Origin: Sphingopyxis sp. Root154
GTDB taxonomy: Bacteria > Pseudomonadota > Alphaproteobacteria > Sphingomonadales > Sphingomonadaceae
Direction of reading: 5' to 3'
NCBI RefSeq assembly: GCF_001427105.1
Contig: NZ_LMGI01000002.1
Coordinates: 854,725 to 918,724 of the forward strand
Length of the DNA stretch: 64,000 bases
Position 1 is the stretch's first letter, and every line of letters begins with the position of its first letter. The position numbers and the translations under genes were made by a program. The notes under the pieces were generated by a model that worked only from the letters and a program-made list of their open reading frames with translations, did not search any database and had not been told where the DNA came from. Shown here piece after piece: positions 48,101 to 54,591 of the stretch.

Positions 48101-48176
48101 GAACAACAAGGCGCTGCTCTGCTTCCAAGGCCTCACCGATCGCCGGATCACCGCGGGGCTCAGCGTGAAGTTCTAG
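45126..48176 (+). CDS. TonB-dependent receptor of the alginate locus (second)
   Basis: 1016 residues from the ATG at 45126 after AGGGAGAGTGGG; a longer frame upstream crosses the regulatory sites. A signal peptide (cleavage after PVFAQ), TonB-box-like DAIVVTGIRSS, a plug with IRGTDANRTEINGV (about 105-120) and a barrel ending RRITAGLSVKF are visible. This is the carbohydrate-type receptor class of sphingomonads. The gene is divergent to the PL6-PL17 operon and shares its promoter region, so its substrate is probably alginate oligomers. Confidence 0.9.
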   Translation: MIRGSIVRASGAGKVNLAAALLGTTALAMLGSPVFAQDTTAQDSTTATADETGDDAIVVTGIRSSLATALGEKRATDNIVEVIQAEDIGKLPDQNLAEVLENVTGVQITRQAGVGNAVQIRGTDANRTEINGVSTVGSGAGRSGISFEDLPAALIASVEVTKVPTAQTIEGSVGGTINLRTIRPLDLKEPLIAARAQMENSDLSKSTLPRLSATLGNRWDTGIGEIGIVLSGSYARQDVASFKPRVDRDALVMPGSGPSAEAFPFLRIQFLQQGLENYEYETYNGTAALEWKPNDDLKFYFDATLNNQRRGQQSHRVQISGTATPSVVDAMNNTDFETVDFGRLDGPNGPIDLGSVQAAVAGTIGIGGTTGSVIDPNLRTSSDTGARVTKSRVFDLGTDWQATDNLKVRAEVSLSTSKSDFPNFSTTLDFINPNGPQPVIGRSIDNGVPIEFDLRGGTLQFGIDQASPFAPTTAQLLDPANYQLQQVTQGANSTDNEERAARLDFSYDTTNLNPFVTSLDFGYRWNRTSAENSEFSNNVSLTNTTSAWNRPSGDLFSDVLIPGPSNFNAADKRRLYFPDFLLIDGGLSFRDPAKVLESLNKAIAASNAARTQGPAVASLATPTESFAGFFSIKETTNAAYFQANMEGEIAGMPVRGNAGFRWLHTRLSSTGNNIANGAITGQTVAKSSYNFLLPRFSLVLEPADKLVVRAGIARDIRRPNFDTLSTSFSFGTGANTPVAVGNPDLVPEAVWSFDLSGEYYFAPSSLISIGFFHKSRTNLFAQRQEDPAPNLDANGNLNISIDPACPGGGIYNPIANRNINNPIQGVGICVPRSSTFNVPGTTTQTGVEVAFQHDLSAWEDTLGFASGFGVIGNFTYQKAGGSAREYRAADGPRTVFTQLGYPGSQDLISLTNLSKYAYNATLFYDKYGLNARLRYTWRSSYVSNDPFFFGLPLINGARGQLNASINYDITENINVGVEGINLLRGDQNQYCVNNKALLCFQGLTDRRITAGLSVKF

Positions 48177-48191
48177 ACGCTTCCGCAAGGA

Positions 48192-48219
48192 CCGGAAGGC
48201 ATCGCAAACTGCCTTCCGG
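48192..48219. terminator. Perfect hairpin between convergent genes
   Basis: A 10-bp perfect stem, CCGGAAGGCA and TGCCTTCCGG, with an 8-base loop lies 15 bp after the receptor stop and 12 bp after the FMN-reductase stop on the other strand. It is well placed to stop transcription both ways, though it has no T-run. Confidence 0.75.
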
Positions 48220-48230
48220 GATGGCGGACG

Positions 48231-48830
48231 TCAGGCCGTCAAGGCGACCCTGCCCCCGTCCGCATAGGCGCGCTTCATGCGCGCGAAGGTCACGACCTGT
48301 CCGGCCATGATGTCGAGTTGCGACGCGATCCCCTGATCGGCCAGCATCCCGTCGGGATCGAAGAGCGGCTGGCTGGAGTTGGCGGTGACCGCCATCGGCG
48401 TCGGCCAGCCGCGCAGCGCATGGGTGATCGAGCGCAGCGTCGCGAGCGTGCTGCCCGCCGCCTGCCACCCGCCCGCGACCGCGACCAACCCGACCGCGCG
48501 GCCATCGAAATAGGGCTGCGCGTCGGAGACGAGATCCTGCGCATAATCGAGCGCATTCTTAACCACGCCCGACACGGTGCCGTGATAGGCGGGCGAGGCG
48601 ACGATGATGCCGTCGGCGTCGCGCAGCGCGGCCATCAGCGCCTGCGCCTTCGAACAACGTTCGCTGCGGTGCGGGGCGTACATCGGCAGGTCGATCGCTT
48701 CACCCGCGAAGAGCTTTGTCTCCGCGCCCTGCGCTTCGCAGCGCATGAGCGCGTGGCGAAGCAGGCGTTCGGCCGAGCCGCCAGCGGTGGCGTTGCCGCC
48801 GAGTGCGACGATGCGGGGGCGAGCGGTCAT
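48231..48830 (-). CDS. NADPH-dependent FMN reductase (SsuE/MsuE-like)
   Basis: 199 residues from the ATG at 48830. It is a flavodoxin-like protein with IVALGGNATAGGSAERLLRHAL at the phosphate-binding loop, SPAYHGTVSGVVKNALDY (the SPxYHGxxSGxxKNALD motif of the family) and GWQAAGSTLATLRSITHALRGWPTP. Members such as SsuE deliver reduced FMN to sulfonate monooxygenases. An SsuD-like monooxygenase that needs such a partner lies 9 kb away at 58024. It follows the PhyH gene by 11 bp, so the two are an operon. Confidence 0.88.
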   Translation of the reverse strand: MTARPRIVALGGNATAGGSAERLLRHALMRCEAQGAETKLFAGEAIDLPMYAPHRSERCSKAQALMAALRDADGIIVASPAYHGTVSGVVKNALDYAQDLVSDAQPYFDGRAVGLVAVAGGWQAAGSTLATLRSITHALRGWPTPMAVTANSSQPLFDPDGMLADQGIASQLDIMAGQVVTFARMKRAYADGGRVALTA

Positions 48831-48841
48831 GACGATCTCCC

Positions 48842-49606
48842 TCAGTTGAAGGTCACCTGGTTGCCGCCGCGCAGAAAGGCGATCGCGTTGCGACGGAGAT
48901 GGTTGGTGCCGGGATTGAGGATCGGCTCGGACGAATATTGCGCGAGATAGACGCGCCGCATGTTCGGGGTCGAATTCGATCCGGTCGCGTGGAGCGCGAA
49001 GCTGGAGAAGGCGACGACACTGCCCGCAGGGACTTCGAGCGTCACGCCTTCGCTGTCGCCCGTGTAGCCGACGAGGTCGTTGCTGCCCGGCTGGCGGATG
49101 TGCGGGACGATGCCACCCCGCGTCTCGGGCGCCTGCGAGAAGGGCAGGATGCGCACGGTGCCGTTGGCGACCGTCGTGTCGTCGAGCGTGCACCAGCAGG
49201 TCAGGTACGGCTTGTGGTCGGCGGGGCCGCCGTTGCCGACGACATAGCCCGAATCCTGGTGCCAGCTGAACGGCATGCCTTCGCTGGCGCCCTTCACGAC
49301 ATATTGGTCGTAGAAGAAGTAAGCGTCATCGCCGAGCGTCGCGCGGCAGATGTCGGCCATGGTCTCACTGAACAGCATCTTGCGGAGATCGGGCTGCTGG
49401 CGCTGGCATTCGCCGGCGAAGTAACGTTTGCCCTTGTGGCTGATGCCGTCGACTTTGACGCCGAGGCTGTCGAGGCGGGCGTCTTCGCGATCGATGACAC
49501 GGCCGCATTCCGCGCGCAGCAGGTCGAGCAGCGGTCCTTCGAGGATGCGTTCAAATACCGCATAGCCTTCGGTCGCGAATTGTTCGCGCTGGGCCGCATA
49601 ATCCAT
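48842..49606 (-). CDS. Phytanoyl-CoA dioxygenase (PhyH)-family Fe(II)/2-oxoglutarate oxygenase
   Basis: 254 residues from the ATG at 49606 with GGGAGAG upstream. The iron ligands are His and Asp in FSWHQDSGY and the distal His in SFALHATGSNS; the 2-oxoglutarate Arg is probably in RRVYLAQYS. The fold is a double-stranded beta-helix. The substrate is unknown. The coupled FMN reductase and the divergent LysR gene suggest organosulfur or organic-acid use. 2-oxoglutarate dioxygenases that split sulfoquinovose have been described; whether this family is that type cannot be told here. Confidence 0.85.
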   Translation of the reverse strand: MDYAAQREQFATEGYAVFERILEGPLLDLLRAECGRVIDREDARLDSLGVKVDGISHKGKRYFAGECQRQQPDLRKMLFSETMADICRATLGDDAYFFYDQYVVKGASEGMPFSWHQDSGYVVGNGGPADHKPYLTCWCTLDDTTVANGTVRILPFSQAPETRGGIVPHIRQPGSNDLVGYTGDSEGVTLEVPAGSVVAFSSFALHATGSNSTPNMRRVYLAQYSSEPILNPGTNHLRRNAIAFLRGGNQVTFN

Positions 49607-49707
49607 TTCGTCTCTCCCGGATTTATTCAATGGCGATCTATACGCCCAATTCTTCCATCGCATCCAATCGAATTGCATCCAGCAGTCATACGTGCATACT
49701 ATGGCCG

Positions 49708-50628
49708 ATGCGAATGAGACAGGTCGAGGCGTTTCGCGCCGTGATGATGAGCGGCGGCATTACCGCCGCCGCGACGATGCTGAATATCAGCCAGCCGTCG
49801 GTGAGCCGATTGATCGCCGATATGGAGCGCGCGGTCGGCTTTCGGCTGTTCGACCGGCGTGGCGCGCGCGTGCATCCGACCGCGCAGGCGCAGGCGCTGT
49901 ATGAGGCAGTGCGAAGAAGCTACGCCGGGCTCGACCTGCTCGACCAGGCGGCGCGGCGAATTCGCGCGCATCCCGTCGGCACCGTGCGGATCGCGGCGCT
50001 GGCGGCGATCGCGATGGCGATCCTGCCCGCGGTGATCGCGCGCTTCCGGATCCTCTATCCCGACATCAAGATCATCGTCGAGTCGCTCGGCCAGCGCGCG
50101 ATCGAGGAGCGCGTGTTCCTGGGTCAGGCCGACCTTGGCGTCGGGGTCGATATGCAGGGACGCGAAGGCATCAGGTCGACGCCGCTCGCGCGCGCCGAAT
50201 ATGTGTGCATCCTGCCCGCCAACCACCCGCTCGCGGCGCGCGAACGGCTGGAGATCGCCGATCTGGCGGGCGAGGAGTTCGTCGGCCCGATGCACGAAGC
50301 CGATGCGCTGTGGACCGGGATCGACACCGCCCTCGAAGAGTCAGGCATCAGCGTATCGCGGCGGCTGGAGACGCAGCATTCGCAGATATTATATGCGTTC
50401 GTCGAAGCCGGGCTGGGGGTGACGATCGCCGAGCCGTTCAGCGCGCCGCGCTTTCACCGGCTGGGCGTCGCGGTCCGCCCGATCACCCCGCCGGTGTATC
50501 TGGATTTCGCGTTGCTGGAGCCCGATATCGGGCCGACGCCCGAGATCATCGCGTGGCTCAACGCTGATGTACAACGCGAGACCGAGGCGTGTCTCGCGCA
50601 TGTGAAGCAGGTGGTGGCGTCGAGCTAG
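49708..50628 (+). CDS. LysR-family transcriptional regulator
   Basis: 306 residues from the ATG at 49708; an ATG two codons on is an alternative. The N-terminal helix-turn-helix is MRQVEAFRAVMMSGGITAAA...SQPSVSRLIADMERAVGFRLFDR. The effector domain follows (about 90-295). It is divergent to the PhyH-FMN reductase pair with 101 bp between, the usual LysR layout, so it probably controls that pair. It ends overlapping the convergent AraC gene by 4 bp. Confidence 0.93.
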   Translation: MRMRQVEAFRAVMMSGGITAAATMLNISQPSVSRLIADMERAVGFRLFDRRGARVHPTAQAQALYEAVRRSYAGLDLLDQAARRIRAHPVGTVRIAALAAIAMAILPAVIARFRILYPDIKIIVESLGQRAIEERVFLGQADLGVGVDMQGREGIRSTPLARAEYVCILPANHPLAARERLEIADLAGEEFVGPMHEADALWTGIDTALEESGISVSRRLETQHSQILYAFVEAGLGVTIAEPFSAPRFHRLGVAVRPITPPVYLDFALLEPDIGPTPEIIAWLNADVQRETEACLAHVKQVVASS

Positions 50629-51521
50629 GCCATCACCTGTTCCAGTGGCAGAAACAATTCCACAACCACCTCATGCGCCGGCACCTCGGGAATGAGGGCG
50701 AGCCGGCGCCTGCAATAGATCGGAAATGCGCGCGCTTCCTCGCCACTGGTCGGAAGCCAGTCGCGATAAAGGTAGAGCGCGGCGGGCTCGAGATTGTTCG
50801 TGTTGCCGGGATAGCGCAGCACCGCGCAGCGCCCGCCGGGGATCACGCCAGCCTTCATTTGCGGATCGTTCGTTTCGATCGGCGCGTCGGTCGCGACACA
50901 CAGGTCCATGCTGTAATCGGCCGGGTTGGCCGGACATCTTTCGGAACGAAAGACCATGAAGGTCGGGTTTGCCCCGGGCGCCAAGCCGGCCGCCTTCCCC
51001 CAGTCCCTGAAGCGCTGAATAGTGTCGCCGAGCGTCGCCCGGTCGCCGCGATGTTCCATGATCGCCACCGGCGTGGGCGGCACATCGCGGATTGTCACGT
51101 CGTCGTCGGTAAAGATAATCTGCATGAGCTTGTTCCTCGCGTTGTCGAGAGGCCCGAAGGCCACAAGCCACGGTTCCCAGTCGGGGGATTTCCGGAACGA
51201 CAAAGGCGACTGCCCCAACCGTCGCCGGAAGGCGCGGGCGAAGGCATCTGGTGCATCATAACCTGCGTCCATCGCTATGTCGGTGACGCTTGACGCGTCG
51301 CGACCGGCAAGCTGGTGCGAAGCGCGCCGCATACGGGCAAGCTGGATGTAGCGATTCACCGACAACTCGAAGGTCGCCGTAAATTGCCGGTGAAAGTGAA
51401 ACTTGGAAAAAGCCGCAATGCCGGCCACCGTGTCCAGGTCGAGATCACCGTCGAGATGCTGGTCGATATAGTCCAGCACCCGCTGCATCCGGTTATGATA
51501 GTTTCGAAGCGCCGCCTTCAT
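50625..51521 (-). CDS. AraC-family regulator with GyrI-like effector domain
   Basis: 298 residues. Two helix-turn-helix motifs at the N-terminus (about 8-105, FSKFHFHRQFTATFE and AMDAGYDAPDAFARAFRRRLGQSP) are followed by a GyrI/SOUL-like ligand-binding domain (about 130-298, VAIMEHRGDRATLGDTIQRF). This is the Rob/SoxS-like group that senses small hydrophobic ligands. There is no obvious target next to it; the gene lies alone between the LysR gene and a long intergenic region. Confidence 0.93.
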   Translation of the reverse strand: MKAALRNYHNRMQRVLDYIDQHLDGDLDLDTVAGIAAFSKFHFHRQFTATFELSVNRYIQLARMRRASHQLAGRDASSVTDIAMDAGYDAPDAFARAFRRRLGQSPLSFRKSPDWEPWLVAFGPLDNARNKLMQIIFTDDDVTIRDVPPTPVAIMEHRGDRATLGDTIQRFRDWGKAAGLAPGANPTFMVFRSERCPANPADYSMDLCVATDAPIETNDPQMKAGVIPGGRCAVLRYPGNTNNLEPAALYLYRDWLPTSGEEARAFPIYCRRRLALIPEVPAHEVVVELFLPLEQVMA

Positions 51522-51694
51522 AAATCCATTCTCCGTGGCTGCACCAGCTAGTCGCTCCGAGCCGTCACATGCTCGACCAATCTTGCTATTCGCAATCGAT
51601 CAATGGGAAATTCGGCTGACCCGCCCGCCAACGGGCATCGAAGCCTGTGCATGTCCGCTATGGCGTGGTGAGCGGACGTTGCTCGATTTTCTTC

Positions 51695-51786
51695 CGTCAT
51701 CCCGGACTTGATCCGGGATCCCGCTTTTTTGACGCATCGCCGGCGTTCAAGATCAAGCTGGACCCCGGATCAAGTCCGGGGTGACG
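51695..51786. repeat. Palindromic REP-like element, copy 1
   Basis: The inverted arms begin CGTCATCCCGGACTTGATCC and are mirrored as GGATCAAGTCCGGGGTGACG at the other end, with about 37 bp between. A near-copy is at 57937-58018. This is a dispersed palindromic repeat of the kind common in sphingomonads. It lies within the 698-bp gap 51522-52219, which holds no recognised gene. Confidence 0.9.
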
Positions 51787-51832
51787 ATAAAAGGGCGCAT
51801 TTGATTTTTCCCAACGCCGGCCACTTAAAAGT

Positions 51833-51895
51833 CATAGCATTTGGACATAGTATACCGACATTTCTCGATTAGACTGCAATGATTTTGACGCGCAT
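51833..51895. repeat. 63-bp direct repeat upstream of the sulfoquinovose-type receptor, copy 1
   Basis: It matches 52086-52148 at 47 of 63 positions with no gaps, an exact 253-bp offset. Shared blocks are CATAGCATT, CGACATTTCTC and GCGCAT. Nothing between the copies reads as a gene. It may be a duplicated promoter or regulator-binding segment. Confidence 0.8.
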
Positions 51896-52085
51896 CCCCA
51901 AGATGGCCGACTGGCATGGCGCCTTTCAGCCGATTCGAGGCCGCGCGCGACACCTGTTCGCGGCCCGATGTCGAAGCGGACGCACGATCCGCGATGACGA
52001 GGGAAGGGCTGCCGATGATGTTGCCGATAACAGGGCCGACACGCAAACAGAGCGCTCAGCCTGCTCCTCGCGCTGTCCTGCAAGC

Positions 52086-52148
52086 CATAGCATTCGAACA
52101 TGGCATCGCGACATTTCTCTATTGGACCACAAAAATAATTGCGCGCAT
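52086..52148. repeat. 63-bp direct repeat, copy 2
   Basis: This is the downstream member of the pair described at 51833-51895. It ends 71 bp before the start of the TonB receptor at 52220, and the inverted repeat at 52164 follows it. Confidence 0.8.
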
Positions 52149-52163
52149 GGGTCGGCCTGAAAT

Positions 52164-52184
52164 TGTCAATTTAATTGATTGACA
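52164..52184. promoter_or_regulatory. Inverted repeat, candidate operator before the receptor
   Basis: TGTCAAT and ATTGACA are separated by TTAATTG. The right arm contains TTGACA, which could serve as a -35 box for the receptor gene that starts 36 bp later. The AT-rich palindrome stands out from its surroundings. The regulator is unknown; the AraC gene is next to it and a LacI gene is 9 kb away. Confidence 0.55.
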
Positions 52185-52219
52185 TACTGGACAGCAGCGC
52201 ATCATGGGAGGAGCTGAAT

Positions 52220-54550
52220 ATGCTTTCGTCGAAAGCCAAAGCCTATCTGACAATCACGACGGCATTGGGAATGGCGCTGATCGCCACGCCCGCCGCAGCC
52301 CAAGGCGCCGCAGCGCAGGCCCCGGCCGAAGCCGACGCGCCGTTCGCATCGACCGACATCATCGTCACCGCGCAGAAGCGCGAACAGAATCTGCAGGACG
52401 TGCCGGTCGCGATCTCGGTCGTGTCGGGCGACCAGCTCGAACGCTCGAACGTCAATTCCGCCGAACAATTGTTCCAGCGCGTACCCACGCTGACCTTCCG
52501 CAAGGGCAACACCAACAAGGACTCCGCGCTCTCGATCCGCGGTGTCGGCACGATCAGCTTCTCGTCGGGCGTCGAGCCGTCGGTGTCGACGGTGATCGAC
52601 GGCGTCGTCTATGCGCGCACCGGCCAGCAGACGTCGGACTTCCTCGACGTCGAGCGCATCGAAGTGCTGCGCGGCCCGCAGGGCAGCCTGTTCGGCAAGA
52701 ATGCCAGCGCCGGCGTGATCAACATCGTGTCGCGCGAACCCGGCAACGAACTGGGCGGTTATGTCGATGCCGCCTGGTATGAGGGCAATGAATATCGCAT
52801 CCGCGGCAGCATCGGCGGCCCGCTCGGCGACGGCATCCGCGCCTCGCTCGCCGGCTTCTGGTCGCAATATGACGGCAACGCCCGCAACGTGTTCAACAAC
52901 CACAAGGTCAATGGATACGAGCATTGGGGCGTGCGCGGCAAAGTGATCGCCGAGCCGACCGACAACCTCAAGATCACGCTGATCGCCGATTATTCAAAGA
53001 ACAGCGACAATGGTTTTGCCGACAGCATCGGCACCGTCTTCCCGTCGGCGTTCAACAATGCGGTGTTCATCCCGAGCCTCGCGCCGCTAACGCTCGATGG
53101 CAAGAACAAGGACATCGACAACGACCTTGATCCGTACACCAGGGACAAGAACAGCGGAGTGTCGGGGCAGATCGACCTCGACCTCGGCGGGGTTACGCTG
53201 ACGTCGATCACCGCGTACCGCCATTGGTATAATTTCCAGCAGCGCGACGGCGATTTCCGGTCGGATGCGCCGAAATATGTCAACACCGGTACCGCGGCGG
53301 GCGATGTGCGTTCGCACGATCGCGGCGACCTGAAGTTCGACCAGTTCACGCAGGAGCTGCGCATCGCGTCGGCGAATCCGCAATTCTTCGAATATGTTGC
53401 GGGCCTCTATTATTATCACACGAAGGAAGTCGATTTCTTCAACCGCACCGTCACCGCCTGCACCGCGTCGACGCTGCCGACCGTCGGCGGACTGACCCCG
53501 TGCGCAACCGGATCGTCGACCTATACGACCAATGAAGGCAATGCCGATTTCACGACCAAGCTGACGAGCTATTCGGCGTTCGGTCAGGGCACGCTCAATT
53601 TCACCGACGCGTTCCGCGGCATCCTTGGCCTGCGCTATACCGAGGACAAGGTCAGCTATGACTTTGCACGCCGCTCGACCTCGCTCGCGGCCTTTTCCGG
53701 CGTGAACCCGGCGTTCGCTTCGGCGGGGTCGATCAAGGACAATGGCTGGTCGGGCAATGCCGGCCTGCAGTACGACCTGACCGACGATGTGGTCGCCTAC
53801 GCGACCTATACGCGCGGTTATAAGGGCCCGGCGCTCAACGTGTTTTTCAACATGCTGGCGCGCGATACCGGCCGTATCGATCCCGAAAAGTCGGACGCCT
53901 ATGAAGTCGGCCTCAAGACCCGGCTGTTCGATCGCCGCCTGACGCTGAACCTTGCGGGCTTTTACGCCAAGTACGACAATTATCAGGCGAACTTCCTCGA
54001 CCTCGTCGCGGGGCAGGTCGTCACGCGCCTGACCAATGCGGGCACGGTGTCGACGCGCGGGATCGAACTCGATTTCAACGCGGCGATCACCGACGATTTC
54101 TCGTTGTCGGGCGGCTTCAACTACACCGACGCGCATATCAACGAGTTCATCTGCCCGTCGGGCGCGGCGGTGACCTGCGCCGATGCGATCAACGGCAAGC
54201 CCTTGCCCTTTGCGCCGAAGTATAAGGGCACGGTGACGATGGACTGGCGCCTGCCGCTGAATATTGACGGGTTCAACGTCGATCTGAACAGCTCGCTTGT
54301 CTATCAGAGCCGCACCCAGTTCGACATCAACCAGAACCCCAACGCGTTCCAAAACGCCTATGCAATCTGGGATGCGGGGATCAAGGTGAGCACCGACGAC
54401 GACAAATACAGCCTGTCGTTCATCGTCAAGAACCTGACCGACAAGCAGTTCGTGATCCAGCGTATCCCGAACGGAACGTCGTTCATGCGCCAGATCACGC
54501 CGCGCGATGCCGAGCGTTATTTCGGGGTGACGGCGCGGATGAATTTCTGA
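52220..54550 (+). CDS. TonB-dependent receptor heading the sulfoquinovose-type locus
   Basis: 776 residues from the ATG at 52220 with GGGAGGAG six bases upstream. A signal peptide (cleavage after AAAQ), a TonB box-like TDIIVTAQKREQ and plug motifs QDVPVAISVV, SIRGVGT, DGVVYAR and RGPQGSLFGKNASAGVINIVS are the FhuE/FecA-like type common in sphingomonads. The barrel ends RYFGVTARMNF. It reads into the GH31 gene 41 bp downstream, so the receptor probably imports the glycoside that GH31 hydrolyses. Confidence 0.9.
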   Translation: MLSSKAKAYLTITTALGMALIATPAAAQGAAAQAPAEADAPFASTDIIVTAQKREQNLQDVPVAISVVSGDQLERSNVNSAEQLFQRVPTLTFRKGNTNKDSALSIRGVGTISFSSGVEPSVSTVIDGVVYARTGQQTSDFLDVERIEVLRGPQGSLFGKNASAGVINIVSREPGNELGGYVDAAWYEGNEYRIRGSIGGPLGDGIRASLAGFWSQYDGNARNVFNNHKVNGYEHWGVRGKVIAEPTDNLKITLIADYSKNSDNGFADSIGTVFPSAFNNAVFIPSLAPLTLDGKNKDIDNDLDPYTRDKNSGVSGQIDLDLGGVTLTSITAYRHWYNFQQRDGDFRSDAPKYVNTGTAAGDVRSHDRGDLKFDQFTQELRIASANPQFFEYVAGLYYYHTKEVDFFNRTVTACTASTLPTVGGLTPCATGSSTYTTNEGNADFTTKLTSYSAFGQGTLNFTDAFRGILGLRYTEDKVSYDFARRSTSLAAFSGVNPAFASAGSIKDNGWSGNAGLQYDLTDDVVAYATYTRGYKGPALNVFFNMLARDTGRIDPEKSDAYEVGLKTRLFDRRLTLNLAGFYAKYDNYQANFLDLVAGQVVTRLTNAGTVSTRGIELDFNAAITDDFSLSGGFNYTDAHINEFICPSGAAVTCADAINGKPLPFAPKYKGTVTMDWRLPLNIDGFNVDLNSSLVYQSRTQFDINQNPNAFQNAYAIWDAGIKVSTDDDKYSLSFIVKNLTDKQFVIQRIPNGTSFMRQITPRDAERYFGVTARMNF

Positions 54551-54556
54551 CGGTAA

Positions 54557-54589
54557 AATCCTCCCTGCCACGAAGCGGTGGGGAGGATT
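54557..54589 (+). promoter_or_regulatory. Hairpin that covers the ribosome-binding site of the GH31 gene
   Basis: AATCCTCCC (54557-54565) pairs with GGGAGGATT (54581-54589), extended by an inner CAC/GTG. The 3' arm is the Shine-Dalgarno sequence of the ATG at 54592. It could be an attenuator or translational brake between the receptor and the glycosidase, or a plain processing hairpin. There is no T-run. Confidence 0.6.
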
Positions 54590-54591
54590 GT

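Noticed and set aside
51879..52182. Short open frames in the gap before the sulfoquinovose-type receptor
   Set aside because: Frames on both strands overlap, none has a ribosome-binding site and a recognisable domain, and they run through the direct repeats and inverted repeat.
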